Translations under genes and position numbers: made by a program
Assembly (NCBI GenBank): GCA_016342345.1
Contig: JAEINO010000007.1
Coordinates: 1-64,000, forward strand
DNA length: 64,000 bases
Direction of reading: 5' to 3'
Origin: Pseudodesulfovibrio sp.
GTDB lineage: Bacteria; Desulfobacterota; Desulfovibrionia; Desulfovibrionales; Desulfovibrionaceae
Notes under the pieces: model-generated
The model's input: the letters and a program-made list of their open reading frames with translations, nothing else
Database searches by the model: none
Told to the model about the DNA's origin: nothing
Shown: piece by piece, positions 42,009 to 50,792 of the stretch
Position numbering within the stretch: position 1 is the first letter of the stretch
Layout: every line of letters begins with the position of its first letter

Positions 42009-42785
42009 ATGCAACCATTCCTTTTTTTGAGAAAGACCTGGTCTGATTGGTTTGATCGCAAGAGTTTTATGTCCATTGCAATAGTGGCACTTTTCATCCT
42101 TCATGCGGCCCCGGTTCTGGCTGGTGCGGAGGCGCCGCCAAGTCGTGGAGGAAGTGTTCTCAACATATTGCTTCTCGGATGTATTGCATATTTTCTTGTT
42201 CGTTCATTCAGGCGGCGTTCCGGTGATGATGACAAAACGCGTCCGGGCAACTGGACCGGAAGGAATCCAGATGAAGGGGAGGATGCAGGACAGAATGGGT
42301 CAGTTGGCGGAAAGCCCGTTGATAGACATGAGGCAGCTCGTCAGGCCTGGAGTGTCTTGAGTTCTGAGAAAAGTGATCCTTCAGCAGTGCAATCTTCAGC
42401 CGTTCCGACCAGCACTCTTGCAGAAGCTGAATTTTTGGAAGGGGCAAAACTGTTTTTCTCTCGCTTTCAACAAGCCCGGGATTCTCAGGATTTTCAAATC
42501 CTCAGGGATTTTATTTCCGATGAAGTATATTTCGATGCGTTGGCCGAGGCCCAACGTGATCCGGTGCAGGCGCGTACCGAGATCATGTTGCTGGATGCCA
42601 GACTCATGGAGATGAAAACCGAAGGCGAACATACCTCTGCCACGGTTTTTTATGATGCTCAGCTTCGCAAGGGTATTTCGGGCGAACATCCGGTGCACAT
42701 TCGGGCCGTATGGGAATTCTCTCGAGATGAAGCTGCCGAGAATGCGCTTTGGGTCCTGGAAAAAATCAATAAAGTTGAACAGTAG
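42009..42785 (+). CDS. Tim44-like domain protein with signal peptide
   Basis: 258 residues from ATG 42009, which follows CGGAGCATAC. Residues 1-40 look like a long signal peptide or anchor, then a second hydrophobic stretch near 48-62 and a polar linker. The C-terminal 150 residues (FLEGAKLFFSRFQQARDSQD onward) match the Tim44-like/MctP fold found in bacterial membrane-associated proteins. Function in bacteria is poorly defined. It lies 35 bases after the response regulator, so the two may be one operon. Confidence 0.78.
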   Translation: MQPFLFLRKTWSDWFDRKSFMSIAIVALFILHAAPVLAGAEAPPSRGGSVLNILLLGCIAYFLVRSFRRRSGDDDKTRPGNWTGRNPDEGEDAGQNGSVGGKPVDRHEAARQAWSVLSSEKSDPSAVQSSAVPTSTLAEAEFLEGAKLFFSRFQQARDSQDFQILRDFISDEVYFDALAEAQRDPVQARTEIMLLDARLMEMKTEGEHTSATVFYDAQLRKGISGEHPVHIRAVWEFSRDEAAENALWVLEKINKVEQ

Positions 42786-43176
42786 TCTTTGGCAAGGGGT
42801 TGCTAGTTCGTTGAGCTTGATTTTGCGAAGTTCGTAGAAGTGTGGTCCTTGGATTCGATCATGAGTGCAGGGAGTCAATCAAGTAGGATGGCGTTGCATA
42901 TTTTAAGTGTAGAGAGTATGAAGACGCGGTCCCAAAAAAATGGCACCGCTGGGGAGTGGTAGCGACTCTCCATATGATTTTGTAAGTCAGGGCTTGTGTC
43001 GCAAGTATAGGGGCAACTCGGCAAGGGTATCGGCTGTCCGGGAGTGGTTTTGAAATTGGATTTCAGCTTGGAATGCGCCGATGTACGCTTTGATTAATTC
43101 AATTAATTTTAGGCTGTTAAGCCGTTGAGTCTGCTTGTATAACATGATAATTATTGAATTGATGTGTTCTCCACGC

Positions 43177-43206
43177 TTGACAAAACTTGTGGTGTGGTCG
43201 TAGTGT
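43177..43206 (+). promoter_or_regulatory. Promoter of dsrC
   Basis: A perfect TTGACA (43177-43182), an 18-base spacer and TAGTGT (43201-43206) form a reasonable sigma-70 promoter. The predicted start leaves a leader of about 120 bases, which includes two palindromes. Confidence 0.55.
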
Positions 43207-43244
43207 CCACAGCACGGTTTTTTGAGCCTGTTTATGATGGTTAC

Positions 43245-43297
43245 AAACAGCGGATCGCTGTTTAAACGGATATGGTTGTCTCGGAAAGTTCCGAGAC
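43245..43297 (+). repeat. Two perfect palindromes in the dsrC leader
   Basis: AAACAGCG-GAT-CGCTGTTT (43245-43263) and GTCTCGGAA-AG-TTCCGAGAC (43278-43297) are perfect inverted repeats with very short loops, 15 bases apart. They could be mRNA-stabilising stems of the dsrC leader or operators. A strong ribosome-binding site, TAGGAGGAT, follows. Confidence 0.7.
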
Positions 43298-43332
43298 CAC
43301 AGCATGAAAAACATCCCACTTAGGAGGATAAA

Positions 43333-43650
43333 ATGGCTGTTGTTGAATTCCAAGGTTCTTCTTTTGAAGTTGATGAAGACGGTTTCTTGCAGAGATTTGA
43401 TGATTGGACACCACTTTGGGTCGAATTCGTTAAAGATTCCGAAGGTATCAAGGACATTTCTGAAGATCACCAGAAGGTTATCGACTTCTTGCAGGACTAC
43501 TACAAGAAGAACGGCATTGCACCCATGGTCCGCATCCTCTCCAAGGTCACTGGCTTTAAGCTGAAGCAGATCTATGAGCTGTTCCCGTCCGGACCTGGCA
43601 AGGGAGCCTGTAAGATGGCTGGCCTGCCCAAGCCTACTGGCTGCGTATAG
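43333..43650 (+). CDS. dsrC: DsrC, sulfur-carrier substrate of dissimilatory sulfite reductase
   Basis: The 105-residue protein carries the sulfite-derived sulfur as a trisulfide between two C-terminal cysteines, linking DsrAB to membrane electron carriers. Both are present at exactly C93 and C104 (CKMAGLPKPTGC), which separates true DsrC from TusE and other single-cysteine relatives. The helical body (FDDWTPLWVEFVKDSEGI...) is typical. It is monocistronic, with its own promoter, long leader and terminator, as expected for a very highly expressed gene. dsrAB is not in the window. Confidence 0.97.
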   Translation: MAVVEFQGSSFEVDEDGFLQRFDDWTPLWVEFVKDSEGIKDISEDHQKVIDFLQDYYKKNGIAPMVRILSKVTGFKLKQIYELFPSGPGKGACKMAGLPKPTGCV

Positions 43651-43674
43651 TCCGCAACCAACGCTTGATTGTTT

Positions 43675-43706
43675 AAAGGCGAGTGCGTCCGCACTCGCCT
43701 TTTTTA
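43675..43706 (+). terminator. Rho-independent terminator after dsrC
   Basis: AAAGGCGAGTGC and GCACTCGCCTTT form a perfect 12-base stem with a four-base loop, followed by TTTTTA. Confidence 0.95.
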
Positions 43707-43888
43707 TTGTACAATAGTGGAATTGGTGTTTCTGGCACAGCTCTTGTGTGGGGGGAGCGGTATTGATGGTTGGACGGAGTTTTTCATGAAGAAAAATGTC
43801 GGGAAAAACCATGATTTTTTGCTTGCCAAGCAATGGCTCTCCGAGTATATGACCAAGTTCCACATGAAAAGAATGACAGGAGATCGTC

Positions 43889-44116
43889 ATGAAAAAAGAT
43901 ATTCATCCAGAGACATTTAAGGCCAAAATTCGTTGCCATTGCGGTTACGAGGCTGAATTGTTGACTACCAAGGGCGTAGAGATCGAAACCGAAATTTGTT
44001 CCAACTGCCATCCATTTTACACTGGCAAGCAGCGTTTTGTTGACACTGCCGGTCGTATTGATCGCTTCCGGAAGAAATATGCGAATTTCGATGGCCTGAA
44101 AAAAGTCGCAAAGTAG
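43889..44116 (+). CDS. rpmE: 50S ribosomal protein L31
   Basis: A 75-residue large-subunit protein of the zinc-binding (C+) type: cysteines lie in IRCHCGYE (16 and 18) and ICSNCHPFY (37 and 40). The remaining body, [20 protein letters not shown], is the family signature. ATG 43889 follows ACAGGAGATCG. It is separated from dsrC by a terminator. Confidence 0.96.
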   Translation: MKKDIHPETFKAKIRCHCGYEAELLTTKGVEIETEICSNCHPFYTGKQRFVDTAGRIDRFRKKYANFDGLKKVAK

Positions 44117-44142
44117 CTGTTTTTCGGCGTAAGCCGTGATTA

Positions 44143-44189
44143 TATGCCTTCGTTGGGGTAATCCCCCTCGGAGGCATATTGTTTTTTTT
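44143..44189 (+). terminator. Rho-independent terminator after rpmE
   Basis: TATGCCTTCG and CGGAGGCATA pair with one mismatch, with an inner GGGG/CCCC stem, followed by TTGTTTTTTTTG. Transcription of the next gene must start afresh. Confidence 0.85.
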
Positions 44190-44327
44190 GCGCTCTTTAC
44201 AATTCTGGTGGAATTCTTAATTCTCTGACTGGCGGTTGATGGCGAATGAATCGTTGTAAGCCGTCAAGCCAAGAATCCCACACATTGTCATTTGGAGGGT
44301 AGCTGCTTGAATCTGCGAGGAATTTTG

Positions 44328-45257
44328 ATGATGGCCGCACCTCAGACTGTCGGTGGACAGGCTGTGATTGAAGGCGTCATGATGCGCGCCAAGGACAATC
44401 TGGCCATTGCCATCCGTAAGGCGGATGGTGAAATCGTGACAGAGGTGAGGCCCTGGTTTACTCTTGTTCGTCATCCCTGGCTTAAAAAACCGTTTCTTCG
44501 TGGATTTCCGATACTCATGGAAACCATGGTCAACGGTGTCAAAGCTCTCAATTTTTCCGCTATGCAGGCTGCCGACGAGGGTGATGAGGATGACAGTGAA
44601 TTGACCACTTGGCATCTGGTTCTGACCATGGTGCTTGCTCTTGGTGCTGCCTTGGGACTTTTTGTCGTACTGCCTCATTTCCTGTCAGTAGGCATGGAGC
44701 AATTCGGGTGGGCCGGAGATGTTGATTCCCTGAGCTTTCATGCTTGGGATGGTCTCATCAAGATGGTTGTTTTCGTGACATATATTGTCGCCATTTCTTT
44801 CATTCCGGATATTCGTCGCGTATTTGAGTATCACGGGGCCGAACATAAGGTTATTTGGACATGGGAAGAGGGCAGGGAGCTTTCACCCGTAAGCACGCAC
44901 CCATACAGTCGCCTGCACCCGCGTTGCGGTACGGCCTTTTTGCTGTTTGTTCTGGTTGTGTCCATCTTGCTCTATGCGGTGCTTGTTCCTTATCTGCTTA
45001 CTTTCTATTCCCCTGAAAATTTTGTCGTGAAGCATTTGTATGTGGTTGTACTGAAGCTTTTTCTTATGATTCCTGTTAGTTGTGTGGCCTATGAGATGAT
45101 AAAATTCGCTGGTAAACACAGCAGGAATACCGTGTGCAAGCTCATGTGCTGGCCCGGTTTGATGTTGCAATTGCTGACCACCAAGGAACCTGACGATAGT
45201 CAGATCGAAGTCGCCATCGCTGCCTTGCGGTGCGCCGTCAATGCTGAGGAGTGCTAA
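44328..45257 (+). CDS. DUF1385 membrane protein, YqhQ-like
   Basis: A 309-residue membrane protein. The DUF1385 hallmark [12 protein letters not shown] lies at residues about 9-20, and [11 protein letters not shown] with HPRCGTAFL in the middle are the other conserved stretches, suggesting a metal site. About four to six helices follow. ATG 44328 (or 44331) has GAGGAA ahead. It overlaps nothing but lies two bases before prfA; rpmE, this gene, prfA and prmC are commonly neighbours in bacteria. Function unproven. Confidence 0.88.
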   Translation: MMAAPQTVGGQAVIEGVMMRAKDNLAIAIRKADGEIVTEVRPWFTLVRHPWLKKPFLRGFPILMETMVNGVKALNFSAMQAADEGDEDDSELTTWHLVLTMVLALGAALGLFVVLPHFLSVGMEQFGWAGDVDSLSFHAWDGLIKMVVFVTYIVAISFIPDIRRVFEYHGAEHKVIWTWEEGRELSPVSTHPYSRLHPRCGTAFLLFVLVVSILLYAVLVPYLLTFYSPENFVVKHLYVVVLKLFLMIPVSCVAYEMIKFAGKHSRNTVCKLMCWPGLMLQLLTTKEPDDSQIEVAIAALRCAVNAEEC

Positions 45258-45259
45258 TC

Positions 45260-46327
45260 ATGTTTGGCAAGCTGGAAGAGATTGAAGTAAAATACGAGGA
45301 GCTGGAGCAGGAGCTTGCCCAGCCTGATATTTTCAATGATCAGGAACGGTACAAGAAGGTTTCCAAGGCTCACGCCGATCTTGCCGAAATGGTCAAGCTC
45401 TATCGGGATTACAAGAGTTTTTCTCAGGACCTGGCGGACAATCACGAGCTTCTCAATGATCCGGATCCTGATATTCAGGAAATGGCAAAGGCCGAGATTG
45501 CCGAGGGTGAAGGAAAATTACCTGAACTTGAAGCACGCCTCAGGGTTTTGCTTTTGCCCACGGACCCCATGGACGAAAAAAATATCATTCTTGAAATTAG
45601 GGCAGGTACGGGCGGAGATGAAGCTGGTCTTTTTGCAGCTGATCTTTATCGCATGTATACGCGTTATGCCGAAGCCAATAGATGGAAGGTGGAGGAAATG
45701 AGTTCCAACACCACCGGGTCCGGTGGAGTCAAGGAAGTCATTGCTTCAATTTCTGGAGAAAAGGTTTACAGCAAACTCAAATACGAGTCCGGAACGCATC
45801 GTGTGCAGCGCGTGCCGGCAACCGAATCCCAGGGGCGTATCCATACTTCTGCGGTTACCGTTGCAATCATGCCTGAAGCCGAAGAAGTGGATGTTCATAT
45901 TCGCAATGAAGATGTTCGTGTGGACGTGTTCCGTGCATCCGGTCCCGGAGGTCAGTCTGTTAACACTACAGACTCCGCGATTCGTATAACGCATGTTGCC
46001 ACAGGTTTGGTGGTCATCTGTCAGGATGAAAAATCCCAGCACAAGAACAAGGCCAAGGCCTTGAAGGTTTTGCGTTCTCGTCTTTTGCAGTTGGAACAGG
46101 ATAAGGCCAAGGCCGAGGAAGATGCCACCCGTCGTAGCCAGATCGGCTCTGGTGATCGTTCGGAACGCATTCGTACCTACAACTATCCGCAGGGGCGTGT
46201 TTCAGACCATCGCATCAATCTGACTCTTCACCATTTGCCTCAGATCATGGAAGGCGAACTCAATGATTTGACAGAAGCCCTGATCAGCCATTTCCAAGCC
46301 GAAGCCATGAAACGGCAGGGCGAGTAA
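45260..46327 (+). CDS. prfA: Peptide chain release factor 1
   Basis: It reads UAA and UAG stop codons and triggers peptide release. The 355-residue protein has the catalytic GGQ in [15 protein letters not shown] near 232, and the stop-recognition PxT as RVPATES. I take ATG 45260 with GAGGAG upstream rather than the GTG nine bases before it. prmC, which methylates the GGQ glutamine, follows 20 bases later. Confidence 0.96.
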   Translation: MFGKLEEIEVKYEELEQELAQPDIFNDQERYKKVSKAHADLAEMVKLYRDYKSFSQDLADNHELLNDPDPDIQEMAKAEIAEGEGKLPELEARLRVLLLPTDPMDEKNIILEIRAGTGGDEAGLFAADLYRMYTRYAEANRWKVEEMSSNTTGSGGVKEVIASISGEKVYSKLKYESGTHRVQRVPATESQGRIHTSAVTVAIMPEAEEVDVHIRNEDVRVDVFRASGPGGQSVNTTDSAIRITHVATGLVVICQDEKSQHKNKAKALKVLRSRLLQLEQDKAKAEEDATRRSQIGSGDRSERIRTYNYPQGRVSDHRINLTLHHLPQIMEGELNDLTEALISHFQAEAMKRQGE

Positions 46328-46347
46328 CGCGGGGCTGGGGAACCATC

Positions 46348-47202
46348 ATGGCCTCCTCTGTCAGAATTGTTCTCCAAGAAGGTGAAGCCCTTTTACATGG
46401 GGTTGATTCGCCACGCCTGAGTGCCGAGCTGTTGCTTGCCGAGGTCGTTGGCTGTTCGCGTTTGTCGCTGGTCGTTGATTACAGTCGTCAGTTGTCCTCC
46501 GCAGAATGTGAACAGTTCAGACAACTTGTTTCTCGTCGGGCAACAGGCGAGCCTCTTGCGTATATCATCGGGATGAAGGAATTTTATGGGTTGGATTTTC
46601 AAGTCACGCCCGATGTTCTTATTCCACGCCCGGAAACCGAACATATTGTAGAAGAAATCGAGAGACTCTACGACAAGGACAAGCCTTTCCATTACGCCGA
46701 CCTGGGTACTGGTTCAGGAATTCTTGCGGTGACAGTGGCTGTCCTTTTTCCCAAGGCAACCGGTGTGGCTGCCGATATCAGCCGCGGAGCGTTGCATGTC
46801 GCATCCTCCAATGCGGTACGTCACGACGTAGCCAACAGGCTTGATTTCCTGCTTGGCGATTTCACTACCCGGCTATTTGATGAGGAAGTGTTTGACCTTA
46901 TCCTTTCCAATCCCCCTTATGTGACGGAAGCGGAATACGATGCAGCCAGCCATGAGGTGACCGGTTTTGAACCTGTAGGTGCATTGGTCAGCGGGGTTGA
47001 TGGTCTGGATCATGTCAGGGCCATGCTCGGGCATGTGTTGCATGCTCTCAAGCCTGGTGGATATTTTCTTATGGAGATAGGCTGCGACCAGGGACGTGAA
47101 GTAGAAAAAATTCTAACAGATCAATTCCCGGGATTTGAGCCGGTTGTCGTCAAAAGGGACATTGCCGGTCTTGACCGTGTCCTTTTTGCACGAAAAAAAT
47201 AA
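46348..47202 (+). CDS. prmC: Release factor glutamine methyltransferase
   Basis: It N5-methylates the GGQ glutamine of release factors. The 284-residue enzyme has a helical N-terminal domain with GEPLAYIIGMKEFYG, RPETEHIVEE near 92, the SAM loop DLGTGSGILAV near 114, and the catalytic NPPY near 187. Its place after prfA is the usual one. The sequence then runs 180 bases to lpxC. Confidence 0.96.
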   Translation: MASSVRIVLQEGEALLHGVDSPRLSAELLLAEVVGCSRLSLVVDYSRQLSSAECEQFRQLVSRRATGEPLAYIIGMKEFYGLDFQVTPDVLIPRPETEHIVEEIERLYDKDKPFHYADLGTGSGILAVTVAVLFPKATGVAADISRGALHVASSNAVRHDVANRLDFLLGDFTTRLFDEEVFDLILSNPPYVTEAEYDAASHEVTGFEPVGALVSGVDGLDHVRAMLGHVLHALKPGGYFLMEIGCDQGREVEKILTDQFPGFEPVVVKRDIAGLDRVLFARKK

Positions 47203-47335
47203 TCGCAAAAATGCAACAGTCTCGATGAAATGTTGTTGTAAAAATACACATAGTTGCGAGAATGCTACAGGGTTCTAGAAAAAGTCTCACAGAAAAAAAG
47301 CTTGTATTTCAGACACCTATCTGGTTGCATTCGGA

Positions 47336-47367
47336 TGGCACCAATCTTGCTTTAACAAGATTGGTTT
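47336..47367 (+). promoter_or_regulatory. Sigma-54-type promoter overlapping a hairpin, before lpxC
   Basis: TGGCAC-CAATC-TTGCT (47336-47351) matches the sigma-54 consensus exactly, with GG and GC ten bases apart. The predicted transcript start is about 20 bases before the lpxC ATG. The same bases form ACCAATCTTG/CAAGATTGGT (47340-47365), a perfect ten-base stem followed by TTT, which could instead end the prmC transcript. Confidence 0.55.
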
Positions 47368-47382
47368 TCAACCGGAGAAATT

Positions 47383-48303
47383 ATGCCACAGACTACAATA
47401 CATAAAACAGTGCGTTGCACGGGAATTGGACTCCACAGCGGAAAGCAGGTGGAACTTGTCCTACGTCCGGCCACTGATGACACCGGAATTCTGTTTTCGT
47501 TGCGCAATGGTTCCGGGTCCACCTTCCTGACTCCCTCTCCCTCCCTGGTCGTTGAGACCGGACTTGCCACAGTGCTTGGCGACGGCCGTGAGACCGTGGC
47601 GACTGTTGAGCATCTGCTTGCTGCTGTCAGTGGCATGGGTATCGATAATATTCACATAGAGGTGATGGGCAGAGAGTTGCCGATCATGGACGGAAGTGCC
47701 GCTTCATTTGTCTACTTGCTCAAGCAGGCTGGTGTTCGGAAGCTGAACAAGCCCCGTCATGTCATGGCCATCAAGAAGTTCGTTGATTTCGAGCAGAATG
47801 GGAAATTCATCAAGGCCAGACCGTATAATGGTTTCCGTGTTGATTACACCATTGATTTCGCTCATCCGCTGATTGGCAGACAGCAGATGGAACTTGAAAT
47901 TACTCCTGAAAATTTCACCAAGGAAATTGCCAAGGCACGTACATTTGGTTTTCTCAAGGAAGTCGATTATCTGCATGCCAATGGATTGGCTTTAGGCGGT
48001 TCATTGGATAACGCCATTGTTCTGGATGAATATGGTGTTCTCAATGCTGACGGGCTTCGTTTCAAGGACGAGTTCGTTCGTCACAAGTTGCTTGATTTTG
48101 TTGGAGACATGGCAGTCTTCGGTGCATCCATTCAGGGACATTTTGAGGTCTTTGCATCCGGGCACGCACTGAACAATGCTTTTCTGCGCCATCTTGAAGA
48201 AAATAGCGAAATGTATCTTGAGTCCAAAATCGTACCCATACCTGAAACATCCGGGGAGGCTGTCCGCGAAGATCGTTCGCAGCCTGTCAATGCGCTTGCA
48301 TAA
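47383..48303 (+). CDS. lpxC: UDP-3-O-acyl-N-acetylglucosamine deacetylase
   Basis: The zinc-dependent first committed step of lipid A synthesis, 306 residues. Zinc ligands are in TVEHLLAAVSG (near 78) and HKLLDFVGD (near 233 and 237); the catalytic HE pair region HALNNAF is near 265. The start ATG follows CCGGAGAA. Control may come from the upstream sigma-54-like site. The enzyme is often regulated by proteolysis at its C-terminus; here the tail has no hydrophobic degron. Confidence 0.96.
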   Translation: MPQTTIHKTVRCTGIGLHSGKQVELVLRPATDDTGILFSLRNGSGSTFLTPSPSLVVETGLATVLGDGRETVATVEHLLAAVSGMGIDNIHIEVMGRELPIMDGSAASFVYLLKQAGVRKLNKPRHVMAIKKFVDFEQNGKFIKARPYNGFRVDYTIDFAHPLIGRQQMELEITPENFTKEIAKARTFGFLKEVDYLHANGLALGGSLDNAIVLDEYGVLNADGLRFKDEFVRHKLLDFVGDMAVFGASIQGHFEVFASGHALNNAFLRHLEENSEMYLESKIVPIPETSGEAVREDRSQPVNALA

Positions 48304-48327
48304 TTAATTCATTGTATTGAATAGATG

Positions 48328-48356
48328 AAAACCCGCCATAAGGCGGGTTTTTTTTG
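48328..48356. terminator. Bidirectional terminator between lpxC and the flagellar block
   Basis: AACCCGCC and GGCGGGTT pair around ATAA, with A-rich sequence before and eight T after, so both convergent operons can end here. Confidence 0.9.
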
Positions 48357-48358
48357 TG

Positions 48359-49195
48359 TCAGTCCCTGCGAAACATGAGTTCGGTAAGGATGCCGCCGTG
48401 TCCACTTTGGGGGAGCTTGGTTACACCCAGAAAATCTGTTTTCGCGGCCAGATCAGGATGAATGCGGTTTATTAGATATTGTAGCAGTGATTTGCTGCGC
48501 CCAAGGTGTTGTAATTTGATTTTGCATACGGCCTTTGGCTTTTTGTAGAGAAATTCTGCTCTCACCAAGCCTAAATCATTATGCTCGAATTCAATGATCG
48601 CCTCTACAAGCGGATTCCTTTCGGTTTTCGAGAAGCTGCGGATGAATGTTGATTGTCTGCGGCCTTCAGGAACAAGCCATGGTTGGTAGAGGATTCTGCC
48701 TGTATTGCGTGCCTCCAGATCAACAGAAATGGCTTTAGCGCAGTTTGCTGCGTCTTTAAATGCCATATACAAGGTCTTGTTGGCTGCCAGCAATTCAATG
48801 AAATTGTCTGACCCAGGCAGGAAAAATGCCGCACCCGTGTCTTGATGCATGGACCTGATCCTGCTTTCAAAAAGGGCTCTGGATGCGTCGAAGGCTGTTG
48901 TCAGGCCGAGTGCATTGGTGGTTGCAGTATTGTGCTCAAATACTTCCTTGAGAATAATGTCAGGGACGAGCTGTTTGATGATGAACGTCAGTCTGGCACC
49001 TTCCTGATGTGCAGAATGCAATTGAGCAAGAAGATTGTCACCGTCGATGGAAACCCATGCCATGTCATTTGATACTCGTTTGAGGAGCACGCCTTTGACT
49101 TTCTTGCCCAGCCGATGTTTTTTTCTGAATGAGTCGGAGCGGTTCTTTTCACCACCATAATCATCAAAACCTGTTCCAGAACCTCGGATACGCAT
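48359..49195 (-). CDS. Flagellar-cluster protein with FliK-like C-terminal domain
   Basis: A 278-residue soluble protein. I do not recognise it by name. Its last 75 residues (AIIEFEHNDLGLVRAEFLY through the LLQYLINRIHPDLAAK helix) follow the pattern of the flagellar hook-length control (FliK) C-terminal domain: a beta strand, LG-x-V-x-A, two strands, and a helix. The N-terminus is basic. Unlike most FliK it lacks a long Pro/Thr/Ser-rich ruler. It is the last gene of the flagellar operon, which supports a role in hook or export switching. Confidence 0.65.
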   Translation of the reverse strand: MRIRGSGTGFDDYGGEKNRSDSFRKKHRLGKKVKGVLLKRVSNDMAWVSIDGDNLLAQLHSAHQEGARLTFIIKQLVPDIILKEVFEHNTATTNALGLTTAFDASRALFESRIRSMHQDTGAAFFLPGSDNFIELLAANKTLYMAFKDAANCAKAISVDLEARNTGRILYQPWLVPEGRRQSTFIRSFSKTERNPLVEAIIEFEHNDLGLVRAEFLYKKPKAVCKIKLQHLGRSKSLLQYLINRIHPDLAAKTDFLGVTKLPQSGHGGILTELMFRRD

Positions 49196-49209
49196 GTCTT
49201 CTTGCCCTG

Positions 49210-49617
49210 TCAGGACTGGTCAATAATGAGTTCAATCTCTTCAAGACTCAGGCCGGTTGATTTGGCGAGCTGGATAGCTGATTTTCCTGCGCGGTTTCCC
49301 TTGATGATGATTTCACGCATGAATTGTGGCGATTTGCAGTATTCGCTGGCAAGATCCACCAGTTTTTGCAGTTTGACGGATTTGTTTTCAAGTTCGCGGT
49401 TCAAGTTTACCAGTTCCTGCTGCCGTTGTTCAAACGTTGCAACAAGTTCGTTTTCCAGCTGGGTATTGAATTGAAGCCGTTTTATGAATCCTTCCTGATT
49501 AGCCTGGAGTCCGGAAAGCAGTGTTTCTGATTTTTTCAGGCGAAGGAAGAAAAGTATGACAATGATAAGCAGAATGACTTCGCTGACTGTGAAAAGGATA
49601 ATGAGCAGGTTGGACAT
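49210..49617 (-). CDS. Membrane-anchored coiled-coil protein with DUF2802-like end
   Basis: A 135-residue protein. One membrane helix (about 3-25), a coiled coil (about 30-90) rich in Q, E and L, and a C-terminal SAIQLAKSTGLSLEEIELII helix-turn-helix-like motif as in DUF2802 proteins. In gammaproteobacteria DUF2802 genes also lie in chemotaxis/flagellar clusters. It sits 14 bases before the FliK-like gene. Function unknown. Confidence 0.75.
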   Translation of the reverse strand: MSNLLIILFTVSEVILLIIVILFFLRLKKSETLLSGLQANQEGFIKRLQFNTQLENELVATFEQRQQELVNLNRELENKSVKLQKLVDLASEYCKSPQFMREIIIKGNRAGKSAIQLAKSTGLSLEEIELIIDQS

Positions 49618-49742
49618 TCCGGTCTTCCTTGATTGTTGATCGGTAGGTGTTTGCTGGAAATTGATATGACAGACTGCTGAAAAGGCTCTGATCGCGGTTT
49701 TGCAACGTCTGGATCAAACTCTTGCGTGCGGTGGCAAGGGTG

Positions 49743-50063
49743 TCAAATCTTTACGTTGACGATATTGCCGGACCATGGCGAAGCGTTAGAAGAGCCGGTA
49801 TCAGGATCGTCGTCTTCCTTTTTTTCCTTTCTTTCTGATGAGGCCTGCTGTTCATTTTTGTGACCATCACGGTCTACAGGACTCGTTTTTTCTTTTTTTT
49901 CAACGTGTTGGACTTTTTCTTCTTTTTTTCTGAGATGTTCGGTTATGAGAGGTCCGAAGAGCAACTTCCTGATTTCAGGTTTGGCTTTTTCCGCATGGGC
50001 TATCTTCTGCACATATGGCAATTGCGATATGAGAATCGGAAGATCCAAAGGAGTTGAGCTCAT
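49743..50063 (-). CDS. Small charged protein of the flagellar operon
   Basis: A 106-residue protein with a 45-residue helical N-terminus (DLPILISQLPYVQKIAHAEK) and a long, low-complexity, Lys/Glu/Asp-rich disordered tail (residues 46-90). I recognise no family. The start is two bases from the fliL stop, so it is translated with it; a flagellar role is inferred from position only. Confidence 0.6.
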   Translation of the reverse strand: MSSTPLDLPILISQLPYVQKIAHAEKAKPEIRKLLFGPLITEHLRKKEEKVQHVEKKEKTSPVDRDGHKNEQQASSERKEKKEDDDPDTGSSNASPWSGNIVNVKI

Positions 50064-50065
50064 GA

Positions 50066-50767
50066 CTACCTCACAAGGTATTGTTCAAACAGAAGCGTCT
50101 TGAATTGACCAAATCCCATATATTGGTTGATGATGGCCAACAATTCGCTTTTCAGTTTGTTGCTATTCTCTTTATCGGTCAAAAATTGCAAATCCTTATT
50201 CTTCAAGTAGTAGTATAGTGCATTGCGAACAGTGTATGCTTCCTGCTTGAATTGTTTGGCCAGCCCATCTTCGGGGGTGCTGACCACAACTCGTATCTCC
50301 AAGAATCTAATGTGACCGTCCTTATCCTTTTGTTCAATGAGGAAAGGGTCGAGTCGAATGAGGATTTCAGGAATTTCCTCCACAGCTTCAGGAGCTTTTT
50401 CCTCAGGCTGTGTTTTTTCAATGGGTGGAGGCGGAGGTGGAGCGTCAGGTTCGCGAATGAGCAGGATGGCGATGATAACAATCAGAAGAACAATGACGCC
50501 CAAGCTGATTAGAAACAGCTTATTCTTCAGCAGAGCGGAGAAATCGAATTTGGATTCTTTTTCCGATTCTTGAAGAAGAGGCGTTTCCTCTTCCTCAAGA
50601 GCTATTTCCTCTTCTTCCTCGTCTTCAAGGAATGGTGCGTCATCAAGATCAAGATCGACTTTTTGCGTAGCCTTGCTGGCCTCGCTGTCATCGAGTTGAG
50701 CTTTTAATTGTGATGAATCACCATCACTGGTTACATCTTCGGCGTCGTCCGGGACAAGCAGGACCAT
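50066..50767 (-). CDS. fliL: Flagellar basal-body protein FliL
   Basis: FliL sits around the MS ring and stabilises stator units. The protein is 233 residues, longer than the usual 150-180, because of an acidic N-terminal cytoplasmic tail of about 80 residues (with the run EEEEEEIALEEEE). One membrane helix (about 83-107), a proline-rich linker (APPPPPP) and a periplasmic SPFH-like domain follow, with the VRNALYYYLKNKD motif near 190. It lies between cheY and the small charged gene. Confidence 0.9.
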   Translation of the reverse strand: MVLLVPDDAEDVTSDGDSSQLKAQLDDSEASKATQKVDLDLDDAPFLEDEEEEEIALEEEETPLLQESEKESKFDFSALLKNKLFLISLGVIVLLIVIIAILLIREPDAPPPPPPIEKTQPEEKAPEAVEEIPEILIRLDPFLIEQKDKDGHIRFLEIRVVVSTPEDGLAKQFKQEAYTVRNALYYYLKNKDLQFLTDKENSNKLKSELLAIINQYMGFGQFKTLLFEQYLVR

Positions 50768-50792
50768 GGTATAAGCCTAACAGGCAATTTGC

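Larger units (their letters stand above)
42786..43332 (+). other. Long intergenic region ahead of dsrC
   Basis: 547 bases without a supported coding frame. The first 350 are featureless apart from a weak GGGGAGT/ACTCTCC stem near 42951-42972. The last 160 carry the dsrC promoter and two strong palindromes described separately. Confidence 0.6.

Noticed and set aside
43669-43920. An 83-residue frame between dsrC and rpmE
   Set aside because: It includes the dsrC terminator and overlaps the rpmE start; no ribosome-binding site.
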